Origin: Rhodocyclaceae bacterium UBA2250
GTDB taxonomy: Bacteria; Pseudomonadota; Gammaproteobacteria; Burkholderiales; Rhodocyclaceae
Direction of reading: 5' to 3'
Assembly (NCBI GenBank): GCA_002347285.1
Contig: DDXW01000070.1
Coordinates: 1 to 43,927, forward strand
Length of the DNA stretch: 43,927 nt
Below, one piece after another: positions 9,030 to 16,186 of the stretch. Made by a program: the position numbers and the translations under genes. The notes beneath the pieces were generated by a model. The model made no database searches, was not told the DNA's origin, and saw only the letters and a list, made by a program, of their open reading frames with translations. Each line of letters starts with the position of its first letter. Positions within the stretch are counted from its first letter, which is position 1.

Positions 9030-9055
9030 GGGGAAGCTCGCTCCGTGCCTGCCTG

Positions 9056-9592
9056 TCAGTCCAGTGTTTCGATCAGATGATTCTGGTTGGTGTAGATGCA
9101 CAGGTCGCCGGCGATCTCCAGCGCCTTCTTGACGATCGCCGGCGGCGCCAGCTCGGTATTCTCCAGCAGCGCCCGCGCGGCCGACTGCGCATAGGGGCCG
9201 CCGCTGCCGATCGCGACGATGCCCAGCTCCGGCTCGAGCACGTCGCCGTTGCCGGTGATGATCAGCGAGTTCTCGCGGTCGGCGACCGCCAGCATCGCCT
9301 CGAGCCGGCGCAGCATGCGGTCGGTGCGCCAGTCCTTGGCCAGTTCGACCGCCGAGCGCAGCAGGTTGCCCTGGTGCTTCTCCAGCTTCGCCTCGAAGCG
9401 CTCGAACAGCGTGAAGGCGTCGGCGGTGCCGCCGGCGAAGCCGGCGAGGATCTTCTCGCCATACAGACGCCGCACCTTGCGCGCGCTCGCCTTGACGACG
9501 ACGTTGCCGAGCGTGACCTGCCCGTCGCCGCCGAGCGCGACGGCATTGCCGCGCCGAACCGACAGGATGGTGGTGCCGCGATACTGCTCCAT
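9056..9592 (-). CDS. hslV: ATP-dependent protease peptidase subunit HslV (ClpQ)
   Basis: Threonine peptidase of 178 residues that forms the proteolytic core of HslVU. The catalytic threonine follows a short pre-sequence, MEQYRG, that must be removed to expose TTILSVRR; this extension is common in betaproteobacteria. The GDGQVTLG segment and the GGPYAQSAARAL helix are family features. The start at 9592 has GGAAGG eight bases upstream, but that Shine-Dalgarno sequence lies in the 3' arm of a hairpin (next entry). Confidence 0.97.
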   Translation of the reverse strand: MEQYRGTTILSVRRGNAVALGGDGQVTLGNVVVKASARKVRRLYGEKILAGFAGGTADAFTLFERFEAKLEKHQGNLLRSAVELAKDWRTDRMLRRLEAMLAVADRENSLIITGNGDVLEPELGIVAIGSGGPYAQSAARALLENTELAPPAIVKKALEIAGDLCIYTNQNHLIETLD

Positions 9593-9598
9593 GTCCAG

Positions 9599-9619
9599 TG
9601 CCTTCCGAAAAGGAAGGCA
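9599..9619 (-). promoter_or_regulatory. Hairpin enclosing the hslV Shine-Dalgarno sequence
   Basis: In the minus-strand transcript TGCCTTCC (9619-9612) pairs perfectly over 8 bp with GGAAGGCA (9606-9599) around the loop TTTTC. The 3' arm contains GGAAGG, the only good ribosome binding site for hslV. Folding would hide it. This is a candidate translational control or RNA-thermometer element for a heat-shock gene. The pairing is seen; the function is inferred. Confidence 0.5.
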
Positions 9620-9632
9620 TGATTCTACCCGC

Positions 9633-10418
9633 CTAAAACTCGGCGCTGACGGGGCGGCGGCCCAGCCCGGAAAAACCGAACAGCGCCACGAAGACCGCCG
9701 CCAGCACCGGACCGAACGGCTGGTCGAAGATCAGCGCCAGCGCGAATGCCAGTCCATAGCCGGCCACCCCGAATCCGCCCGCCAGCCATTGCGCCCGCCG
9801 CCAGTCGGGGGCGAGCCGAAACGCCAGCCACGGCGGCACGAAGATCAGCGCGAAGCTCGCCATCAGGCCCAGCGTGGCGGTGCCGGCGGCGATCGCGCTG
9901 GCGGCCAGCAGATCGAAGCCGAGGTGCCAGCGCCAGGCGGGCAGGCGGTTCGCGCGTTCCCGCTCGGGAAACAGACGGGCGGCGATGAGCCGCGGCGTCA
10001 GCCAGCGCAGCGCCGGCAGCGCCAGGAGCAGGACGATGACATCGATGACGAGCTCGCGCCATCCGGCGAAGTAGAGCTGGCCGTCGATGAGCGCATGCGC
10101 CAGCGCATCCCCGAGCGCCGTGTTCGCCGCGACCAGCAGCGTCAGCGCCCAGCCGGCGAGGATCATCAGGCCGTAGGCCGAATTGCTGCGCCCACCGCCG
10201 GCCCGCTTGGCGCCCGCGCCGGTCAGGGCGCCCGCCCAGGCGCCGAGGAATGACGGCAGATGCGCCGCCATGCCGAGCAGCGCGCCCGCCGCGGCAAGGT
10301 GGGCGAGTCCCAGCGTCGCGAGCCATTCGTCGCGCAGGCGCAGCAGGTTGCCGACCAGCGGCAGCAGCAGCGCAAGCAGCAGGCCGGCGATGAACGGCGT
10401 GACGAACAGATCACCCAT
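9633..10418 (-). CDS. znuB: Metal (zinc) ABC transporter permease, ZnuB-like
   Basis: Inner-membrane permease of 261 residues with about seven to nine hydrophobic helices, of the ABC-3 family that imports Zn(II) or Mn(II). It overlaps the upstream ATPase gene by eight bases and is the last gene of the zur-led operon. The final codons (RRPVSAEF and stop) are supplied by a copy of the dispersed 24-bp repeat, suggesting the repeat replaced or extended the original C-terminus. Zinc specificity is inferred from the Zur context; the symbol denotes the family. Confidence 0.85.
   Translation of the reverse strand: MGDLFVTPFIAGLLLALLLPLVGNLLRLRDEWLATLGLAHLAAAGALLGMAAHLPSFLGAWAGALTGAGAKRAGGGRSNSAYGLMILAGWALTLLVAANTALGDALAHALIDGQLYFAGWRELVIDVIVLLLALPALRWLTPRLIAARLFPERERANRLPAWRWHLGFDLLAASAIAAGTATLGLMASFALIFVPPWLAFRLAPDWRRAQWLAGGFGVAGYGLAFALALIFDQPFGPVLAAVFVALFGFSGLGRRPVSAEF
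9636..9659 (+). repeat. Dispersed 24-bp repeat, copy 1
   Basis: AAACTC-type orientation on the plus strand, one mismatch to the consensus (GGCGCTGACGG instead of GGCGCTGGCGG). It encodes the last codons of znuB, 44 bases upstream of hslV. Confidence 0.85.
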
Positions 10419-10974
10419 GTGTCGCTCCCAGGTCGACGATGCGCGTGCTGACGGCCTCGAGAAAGCCGCGGTCGTGGCTGACGACCAGCGTCGCCCGCTG
10501 CCCGCGCGCGGCGGCGATCTCGTCGCAGGCCGTCTGGATGTGCGCCCGGTCGAGGCTGTTGGTCGGCTCGTCGAGCAGGATCAGATCGCCCTCGCCCGCC
10601 AGCGTCGCCCACAGCATCAAGAGCTGGTACTCGCCGCCGGAGAGCCGGTCGATGCGCAGGGCGAGCCTCTCCGCCAGCCGGGCCGGCGGCGCCAGCCGAT
10701 CGGCGCCGAGCGCGGCGAGCAGCTCGCGCCCGCACAGCGGCACTTCCGGCAGCCGCACCGGCTGCTGGGGCAGATAGCCGATGCGCGTTTCCGGCGCGCG
10801 CTCGATGCGGCCGGCGCACAGCCGGGCCGCACCGAGCACTGCCTTGAGCAGGGTCGACTTGCCGATGCCGTTCGGCCCGGCCAGCCCCACCACCTCGCCG
10901 CGTGCGACGGAAAACGTCGCCGCCGGCGAAACGGGCTGCGCATAACCCGCGACGGCATCGACCAGCCTCAGCAT
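10411..10974 (-). CDS. znuC: Metal (zinc) ABC transporter ATP-binding protein, ZnuC-like
   Basis: ABC ATPase of 187 residues, short compared with about 250 for E. coli ZnuC. All catalytic motifs are present: Walker A GPNGIGKST, Q-loop PQQP, signature LSGGE, Walker B LILLDEPTNSLD and the H-loop VVSHD. Its ATG shares one base with the binding-protein stop (TGATG), and its end overlaps znuB, so the importer genes are tightly coupled. It would energise zinc uptake at the inner membrane. Confidence 0.87.
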   Translation of the reverse strand: MLRLVDAVAGYAQPVSPAATFSVARGEVVGLAGPNGIGKSTLLKAVLGAARLCAGRIERAPETRIGYLPQQPVRLPEVPLCGRELLAALGADRLAPPARLAERLALRIDRLSGGEYQLLMLWATLAGEGDLILLDEPTNSLDRAHIQTACDEIAAARGQRATLVVSHDRGFLEAVSTRIVDLGATHG

Positions 10975-11849
10975 CACTTTGTCGCCAGCGCCTCGACCCA
11001 GCGGTCGATCAGCGCGAAGTAGCCGGCAGCGTCGCTGCCCGCCGGCGGGTCGAGAGGCAAGACCGCGACTTTCCAGCCGATCAGGCTGGCGAGCTTCTCC
11101 GCGCCCGCCGGCGGCTGCCAGGGCGTATGCACGATCACGCCGGGCTTGCCCTTGAGCCGGCCGGCGAGCGCTTCGAGATGGCTCGCCGTCGGCGCCACCC
11201 CGGGCACCGGTTCCAGCGTGCCGTGCAAGGGCAGGCTCAGGTAATGCAGCAGATACGCGGCGTCCTTGTGATAAAGCAGCGCGCCGCCGCTGCCGCCGGC
11301 CTGTCGCCGCCAGCCGGACGACCTCGCCTCGACCGCGGCGGCGAAGGCCTGCGCCCGCTCGCGGTAGCCGGCCGCATTGGCGGCATCGAGTCGCGCGAGC
11401 CGTTCCGCCAGCGCCCGGGCGACGATCGCCATGCGGCCGGGGTCGAGGTTGACGTGCGGGTTGCCGGCCGGATGCACGTCGCCCTGCGCACGGTCGGCCG
11501 CCTGCCCGGCGTCGAGCAGCGGCACCTGCGCGGCGGCCTCGAAGTAGCCGGGCCGGCCAGGCAGGATCGCCGCATTGGCCGCGCCGCCGAGCGCCGCCGG
11601 CAGCCAGCCGATCTCGAGCTCGGCGCCGACGGCGACGACCAGTTGCGCATCGCGCAGCGTGCGCAGCATCGATGGCTTCGCCTGCAGCAGGTGCGCGTCG
11701 CGGTCGGGCGGCGCCAGTTCCGTGACCCTGACCTGCGACCCGCCGACGGCGCGCGCCAGCATGCCCATGCTCGACGTGGTGGCCGCCACATCGAGCGCCC
11801 AGGCCGGAACGGCGACGAGAAGAGGCAGAAGGAACAACAATCGCTTCAT
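10974..11849 (-). CDS. znuA: Periplasmic metal-binding protein of a zinc ABC importer (ZnuA-like)
   Basis: Cluster A-I substrate-binding protein of 291 residues with a signal peptide (MKRLLFLLPLLVAVPAWA). Metal-ligand regions are recognisable but altered: RDAHLLQAKPSML stands where ZnuA usually has DPHxYEP, then GNPHVNLDPGRM and later LYHKDAAYLL. The long His-rich loop of E. coli ZnuA is absent. I chose the ATG at 11849 because it opens the signal peptide. It lies 12 bases after the porin gene and overlaps znuC by one base. Zinc is the likely cargo given Zur; manganese is not excluded. Confidence 0.86.
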   Translation of the reverse strand: MKRLLFLLPLLVAVPAWALDVAATTSSMGMLARAVGGSQVRVTELAPPDRDAHLLQAKPSMLRTLRDAQLVVAVGAELEIGWLPAALGGAANAAILPGRPGYFEAAAQVPLLDAGQAADRAQGDVHPAGNPHVNLDPGRMAIVARALAERLARLDAANAAGYRERAQAFAAAVEARSSGWRRQAGGSGGALLYHKDAAYLLHYLSLPLHGTLEPVPGVAPTASHLEALAGRLKGKPGVIVHTPWQPPAGAEKLASLIGWKVAVLPLDPPAGSDAAGYFALIDRWVEALATK

Positions 11850-11860
11850 CGCCGCTCTCC

Positions 11861-13303
11861 TCAGAACGCATGCGCGCCATGCGCGCCGAGGCTGTGCTGG
11901 TACTGCACGAAGATCTGATTGACATTCTCCTGCGCGCCTTCGACCCACAGATTGCCGCGCGAGGCCTGCAGGCGCAGCAGCGAGAAGTGGTCGATCTGGC
12001 GCGTCAGCGCGAAGGTCCAGCGGTCGGACTTGTTCTTGTCCCAGAGATTGCCGGCCGGGCCGTCGAGCTTGTTGGTCAGGCCGGTGACGTCGTAGCGCAC
12101 GCCCGCCTGCCAGTGCGGCAGGAAGCCGTAAGTGCCCTGCACGACCACGCCGTCCTGCGTGAAGTCGCGCTTCTGGCCGACCAGCGCGCCGTTCTCGTGG
12201 AAGGCGATCTTCAGGTTCTTGTCGAGGCGCAGGTACTCGCCGACGAGCTTGACGTTGCCCTGCCCGCCGTAGCGGCCGGCATCGTACTTGTACACCGCGT
12301 CGAGGCCCCAGGCCCTGCCCTTGCCTTCGAGCGCATGCACGAGGGTGGCCGGGTCTTCCTCGGTATGGTCATGCACTTCCTGATGCTGGCTCGAGCGCGC
12401 CAGCCAGCCGCCGAACTGCAAGGCGTGGCTGTCGCCGAGATCGGGGCCGAACTTGGCGAACAGCGTCGTCAGCCGCGGTCCCGACTTCCTGGCCGACAGC
12501 TCGCCGGCCGCCGTGCCGGCCAGCGCGGCACCGTCGGCACGCCCGGTCGGCGTGTCTTCGCCGCTGGTCGCGAAGGTCTGTTCGTTGCCCTGCAGCAGCT
12601 CGACGCCGAGCTGGGTGTACCAGTTGCCGGTCTTCGGCAGCCAGGTCAGGCGCAGGCCGGTGTCGAGCAGGCCATGGTCGCCGAGCAGCGTGCGGTAGGG
12701 CAGGTTCTGGTCGACGAAATCCCAGGCATGCGGATGCTGGCCGTTGAGGTAGCCGATGCCCGAGAGGAACTTGCCGCCGCGGATCTTCAGGCCGTACGGC
12801 AGGCTGCGCGTGTCGAAGTAGGCTTCCTCGAGTTCGACGTCGCCTTCGGAGCTGACCGTCATCATTGCAGTGGCATCGAAATGCGGGCTGACCGTCGCCG
12901 AGAAGGCCAGCTCGGTCTCGCGCAGGTTGAAGCCGCGCTCGAGTTCGCCGTGCGCATGGCCCTCGTGCTCGTGGCCGTGGTTGATGCCGTCGATATGCTC
13001 GTACAGCTCGGCGCTGCCGCCTTTCTTGTTGTCGCGGAAATAGACACCGTCGAGGATCAGCGAGATCTGCGGATTGAAGGCGCTGCCCGCGCCGACCTGG
13101 CCGGACGGATCGGCGGCCGGGGCGGGAGCGGGCCTGTTCTCGGCCTCCTTCAGACGGTTCTCGAGCGCGGCGATGCGCTGCTCGTAGGCTTGTTTCATCT
13201 GCGCGATCTCCTCGCGCAGGGCTTTCAGATCCTCGTCCGCGGCAGCGGGAAGCGAGGTCAGGACGCTGGCGGCCGCCAGCGTCCACAACGGGATGCGGTT
13301 CAT
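11861..13303 (-). CDS. Outer-membrane porin-like beta-barrel with coiled-coil N-terminus, zinc operon
   Basis: Protein of 480 residues with a signal peptide (ending AAADE) and an N-terminal coiled coil (EIAQMKQAYEQRIAALENRLKEAE). A beta-barrel rich in alternating aromatic and charged strands follows, ending in the outer-membrane signature F (GAHGAHAF). An extracellular-type loop is His-rich (HGHEHEGHAHGE), a plausible metal-collecting element. It lies between zur/DUF2946 and the znuA-like gene, so it probably brings zinc across the outer membrane. Similar proteins are annotated as zinc-regulated porins; substrate is inference. The ATG at 13303 opens the signal peptide. Confidence 0.78.
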   Translation of the reverse strand: MNRIPLWTLAAASVLTSLPAAADEDLKALREEIAQMKQAYEQRIAALENRLKEAENRPAPAPAADPSGQVGAGSAFNPQISLILDGVYFRDNKKGGSAELYEHIDGINHGHEHEGHAHGELERGFNLRETELAFSATVSPHFDATAMMTVSSEGDVELEEAYFDTRSLPYGLKIRGGKFLSGIGYLNGQHPHAWDFVDQNLPYRTLLGDHGLLDTGLRLTWLPKTGNWYTQLGVELLQGNEQTFATSGEDTPTGRADGAALAGTAAGELSARKSGPRLTTLFAKFGPDLGDSHALQFGGWLARSSQHQEVHDHTEEDPATLVHALEGKGRAWGLDAVYKYDAGRYGGQGNVKLVGEYLRLDKNLKIAFHENGALVGQKRDFTQDGVVVQGTYGFLPHWQAGVRYDVTGLTNKLDGPAGNLWDKNKSDRWTFALTRQIDHFSLLRLQASRGNLWVEGAQENVNQIFVQYQHSLGAHGAHAF

Positions 13304-13334
13304 GTCGAAACTCCAAAGCAGTTGAAAGGATTGC

Positions 13335-13640
13335 TCAGCGGCTCGGGAGTGCGGGTGGTGCGCGGCTTTGAAAAACCAGGAGCAGCGCGAAACTCGGCGC
13401 CGGCGAGGCGGCGGCGACCGTAACGAGGACGGCCGCGGCCGGGACCGCCGGGACGGTTCCGTGCGCCGGCGCTGCGCCCTGCAGGCCGGCCAGCGCCAGG
13501 CATTCGACGCAGACCTCGGTCGTTCCGTCCTCGTGATCGTGATCATGGCCGAAGGCGTGGCCGATGCCGTGCACCGCCAGCAGCAGCTGGGCGCACAGCA
13601 CGGCCGCGACGAGGCCGACCGGCCGCCACCAGCGTGTCAC
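13335..13640 (-). CDS. Small membrane protein, DUF2946-like, in the Zur operon
   Basis: Protein of about 101 residues with an N-terminal hydrophobic segment, an HGIGHAFGHDHDHEDG metal-binding-like stretch, a CVECLAL motif and a second hydrophobic segment. This layout resembles DUF2946 proteins, which often accompany metal transporters. I favour the GTG at 13640, whose GTGA overlaps the zur stop; an in-frame ATG at 13661 would extend it by seven residues into zur. The His/Asp cluster suggests a periplasmic metal site, which is inference. A repeat copy lies in its C-terminal coding region. Confidence 0.68.
   Translation of the reverse strand: MTRWWRPVGLVAAVLCAQLLLAVHGIGHAFGHDHDHEDGTTEVCVECLALAGLQGAAPAHGTVPAVPAAAVLVTVAAASPAPSFALLLVFQSRAPPALPSR
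13390..13413 (+). repeat. Dispersed 24-bp repeat, copy 2
   Basis: Plus-strand orientation with two substitutions (GGCGCCGGCGAGGCGG). It is read in frame near the end of the DUF2946-like gene, where it encodes an AASPAPSF segment just before the second hydrophobic stretch. Confidence 0.75.
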
Positions 13641-14050
13641 TTGTGGTGGGCGCGCGCGCAATTGGCGCAGGTGCCGCGCAGATCGTATTCCGCATCGGCC
13701 AGGCGGAAGCCGCGCGGCAGCTTCGGCGGCGGCGGCGGCGCGTCCTTCAGGCAGAACACGCGGCCGCAGTCGGTGCAGCGGAAATGGGCATGACGGCGAT
13801 GCTCGCTCTGCGCGCCGCTGGCGGAGAAGCGGAACACCCCGCGCGCATCGACCGCCTTCATGGCCAGCCCGCAGACGACCAGCGTATCGAGCACGCGGTA
13901 GAGCGTGACGCGGTCGGCATCGGGCAGCCGCGCCTCGAGGTCGGCATGGCTCAGCGGCTGCGCCGCCGCTGCGAGCGCCTCATACACCCGCACGCGGCCG
14001 GGCGTGACCTTGACGCCGGAAGTACGCAACAGATCGATCGTGGAGGACAT
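13637..14050 (-). CDS. zur: Zinc uptake regulator, Fur family
   Basis: Fur-family repressor of 137 residues. The winged-helix region (RVRVYEALAAAAQPLSHADLEARL, DRVTLYRVLDTL) is followed by the dimerisation domain with two CxxC motifs (CTDCGRVFC and CANC) that form the structural zinc site; RRHAHFRC is the sensory region. The surrounding zinc transport genes make Zur far more likely than Fur. It heads the leftward operon and is divergent from the ZIP gene. The intergenic Zur-like boxes suggest it represses both directions and itself. Confidence 0.9.
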   Translation of the reverse strand: MSSTIDLLRTSGVKVTPGRVRVYEALAAAAQPLSHADLEARLPDADRVTLYRVLDTLVVCGLAMKAVDARGVFRFSASGAQSEHRRHAHFRCTDCGRVFCLKDAPPPPPKLPRGFRLADAEYDLRGTCANCARAHHK

Positions 14051-14080
14051 GATCGGATGAAAACACAGCCGGGCAATATT

Positions 14081-14112
14081 TGCAACACTGTTGCATTTGC
14101 AACCGTGTTGTG
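14081..14112. promoter_or_regulatory. Tandem Zur-like operators in the zur/ZIP intergenic region
   Basis: TGCAACA-C-TGTTGCA at 14081-14095 is a perfect 15-base inverted repeat with one central base. A second, degenerate copy, TGCAACCGTGTTGTG, occupies 14098-14112 and matches 11 of 15 positions. The boxes lie 31 bases from the zur start and 16 from the ZIP start, covering both likely promoters. Zur/Fur dimers bind such dyads; assignment to this Zur is inferred from position. Confidence 0.7.
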
Positions 14113-14127
14113 CTTCAATCCGTACCC

Positions 14128-14925
14128 ATGTCCTCCCTGCCCCTGCTCGTCCAGATCGCGCTCGCCTGCCTGCTCGGCGGGCTGCTCAGCATGCTCGCCG
14201 CCGCCCTGGTAATGTTCGGCGTGCCGCGCAAGTGGCTCGGCTTCACCGTCAGCTTCTCCACCGGTCTGCTGCTGGCGACGGCGACGCTGCACCTGCTGCC
14301 CGAGGCGCTGGAAAGCGGCCTGACGCCGCACGAGGTGTTTCCGCTGCTGCTGGCCGGCATCCTCGGCTTCTTCGCGCTGGAGAAATTCGCGCTGTGGCGC
14401 CACGCCCACCTCAGCGGCGACTCGCACCCGAACGAGCAGGCCTGCGAAGACCACGCCCACGGCCACCACCATCTGCACGGCGGCCATGGCGAAACCGTCT
14501 CGATCCTCGTCGGCGACGGCTTCCACAACTTCACCGACGGCCTGCTGATCGCCGCCGCCTTCCTCGCCGACCCGCTGATCGGCTGGGCGACCACGCTGGC
14601 GATCATCGCCCACGAGGTGCCGCAGGAAGCCGGCGACTTCGCGATCCTGCTGGCCGCCGGCTGGCGGCGCGGGCGGGCGCTGTTCTGGAACGGCGTGTCG
14701 AGCCTCACCGCCCTCGCCGGCGGCATCGTCGGCTACTTCGCCCTCGAACGCGCGCTCGACTGGGTGCCGCACATCCTCACCATCGCCGCGGCCAGCTTCC
14801 TCTACATCGCCGTCGCCGACCTGATGCCGCGCCTCAAGCGCGAACACACGGCCATCGGCTGGCACGGCCTGCTGCTGGCCGCCGGCATCGCCGTCGTCGT
14901 GTTCGGCAGCAGCCATTCCCACTGA
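14128..14925 (+). CDS. ZIP-family zinc transporter
   Basis: Inner-membrane protein of 265 residues with about eight helices. A His-rich cytoplasmic loop (HAHGHHHLHGGHGE) lies between helices III and IV. The ZIP signature helices are present: DGFHNFTDGLL and HEVPQEAGDFAIL supply His/Asp/Glu metal ligands. It resembles the LIV-1/ZupT branch that brings zinc into the cytoplasm. The ATG at 14128 gives a start clear of the operators; longer upstream frames would run through them. It is first in the rightward zinc operon, 16 bases before the ZrgA-like gene. Confidence 0.88.
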   Translation: MSSLPLLVQIALACLLGGLLSMLAAALVMFGVPRKWLGFTVSFSTGLLLATATLHLLPEALESGLTPHEVFPLLLAGILGFFALEKFALWRHAHLSGDSHPNEQACEDHAHGHHHLHGGHGETVSILVGDGFHNFTDGLLIAAAFLADPLIGWATTLAIIAHEVPQEAGDFAILLAAGWRRGRALFWNGVSSLTALAGGIVGYFALERALDWVPHILTIAAASFLYIAVADLMPRLKREHTAIGWHGLLLAAGIAVVVFGSSHSH

Positions 14926-14941
14926 CCCACGGAGACAACCC

Positions 14942-15472
14942 ATGAACTTCCATCGCCTGCTTGCCCTCGGTCTCGCCTTCCCGCTTTCCGTCGCGTTCGC
15001 GGCCGGCAAGCATGTGCATGGCGAAGGCCGGCTGGATGCGGTCATCGACAAGGAAACGATCACGCTGAACCTCGAACTGCCGCTCGACGCCGCCGTCGGC
15101 TTCGAGCGCCCGCCGAGGAACGACAAGGAAAAGGCCGCGCTGGCCGCCACGGACAAGACGCTGAAAGAGGCCGCCGCGCTGTTCGTGCCGACGCCGGCGG
15201 CGCGCTGCACCGTGCAGTCCGTGCAGGCGCAGGTGCCCTTTACCGGCGGCGACGACAAGCACGGCGAGCACGGCCATGAGGGCGAGACGCATCATGCCGA
15301 CATCGAGGCGAGCTACGTCTTCCGCTGTGCCGAACCCGCCGCGCTCAAGGGCATCGAGACGGCGCTGTTCAAGCACTTCAAGCGGCTCTACCGCCTCGAG
15401 ACCCAGCGCAGCGGCCCGAGCGGACAAGGCGCGCAACGCCTGACGCCGAAGGTCCCCGTGCTCACGTGGTGA
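14942..15472 (+). CDS. Periplasmic zinc-related protein, DUF2796 (ZrgA-like)
   Basis: Secreted protein of 176 residues with a signal peptide (ending VAFAAG). HVHGEGRL begins the mature part, the hallmark of DUF2796/ZrgA. An internal His-rich run (HGEHGHEGETHHADIE) and two cysteines suggest metal binding. In Vibrio, zrgA heads a zinc-regulated operon with an ABC ATPase and an FtsX-like permease; the same neighbours follow here. A role as periplasmic zinc carrier or donor is inferred from family and context. Confidence 0.8.
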   Translation: MNFHRLLALGLAFPLSVAFAAGKHVHGEGRLDAVIDKETITLNLELPLDAAVGFERPPRNDKEKAALAATDKTLKEAAALFVPTPAARCTVQSVQAQVPFTGGDDKHGEHGHEGETHHADIEASYVFRCAEPAALKGIETALFKHFKRLYRLETQRSGPSGQGAQRLTPKVPVLTW

Positions 15473-15493
15473 TCGGCTGGTAAGCTCGGGCGC

Positions 15494-16186
15494 ATGCCTG
15501 CGCTCTCCATCACCGACCTGCTCTATCGCTGGCCGCGCCAGCCGGCGCCCTGCCTCGACATCCCGCACCTCGAGATCGCGGCGGGTGAACGCATCTTCCT
15601 GCACGGCCCGAGCGGCAGCGGCAAGAGCACGCTGCTCAATCTCGTCGGCGGCGTCGCCGTGCCGGAGCGCGGCCGCGTCGAACTGCTCGGCAGCGACCTG
15701 GCTGGGCTTTCCGGCCGGGCGCGCGACCGCTTCCGCGCCGACCACATCGGCTTCATCTTCCAGCAGTTCAACCTGCTGCCCTGGCTGTCCGCGCTCGACA
15801 ACGCGCTGCTGCCCTGCACCTTCTCCGCGCGCCGCCAGGAGCGGGCCGGCGATCCGCGCCGCGCCGCCGAGCGCCTGTTCGCCCATCTGGACCTCGCGCC
15901 CGAACTCTGGCGCAAGCCCGCCGCCGAACTCTCGGTCGGCCAGCAGCAGCGCGTCGCCGCTGTGCGCGCCCTGATCGGCAAACCCGAGATCCTCATCGCC
16001 GACGAGCCGACCTCGGCGCTCGACGCGCCGCGCCAGCAGGCCTTCATCGACCTGCTGCTCGCCGAGGCGGTGGCGGCCGACGCTGCCCTGTTGTTCGTCA
16101 GTCACGACGCGCGGCTCGCCGCGCACTTCGACCGCACGGTCGCGCTCGCCGCGCTCAACCGCGCGGCGCAAGCGGAGGCGGCATGA
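15494..16186 (+). CDS. ABC transporter ATP-binding protein (LolD/MacB type), zinc island
   Basis: ATPase of 230 residues of the MacB/LolD class. Motifs are Walker A GPSGSGKST, Q-loop FQQFNLLPWL, signature LSVGQQQR, Walker B ILIADEPTSALD and H-loop VSHD. It overlaps the FtsX-like permease gene by four bases (ATGA) and surely pairs with it. This class powers mechanotransmission or lipoprotein extraction rather than classical import. With ZrgA and DUF3299 nearby it resembles the Vibrio zrg operon; its precise job in zinc homeostasis is unknown. Confidence 0.85.
   Translation: MPALSITDLLYRWPRQPAPCLDIPHLEIAAGERIFLHGPSGSGKSTLLNLVGGVAVPERGRVELLGSDLAGLSGRARDRFRADHIGFIFQQFNLLPWLSALDNALLPCTFSARRQERAGDPRRAAERLFAHLDLAPELWRKPAAELSVGQQQRVAAVRALIGKPEILIADEPTSALDAPRQQAFIDLLLAEAVAADAALLFVSHDARLAAHFDRTVALAALNRAAQAEAA

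Noticed and set aside
9622..9627. TAGAAT as a -10 box for hslV
   Set aside because: The -35 position has no match, and the start it predicts would cut the ribosome-site hairpin in half.
14080..14127. Upstream start of the ZIP transporter at 14080
   Set aside because: It would place the Zur-like operators inside the coding region and add a Cys-rich, non-membrane leader unlike the family.
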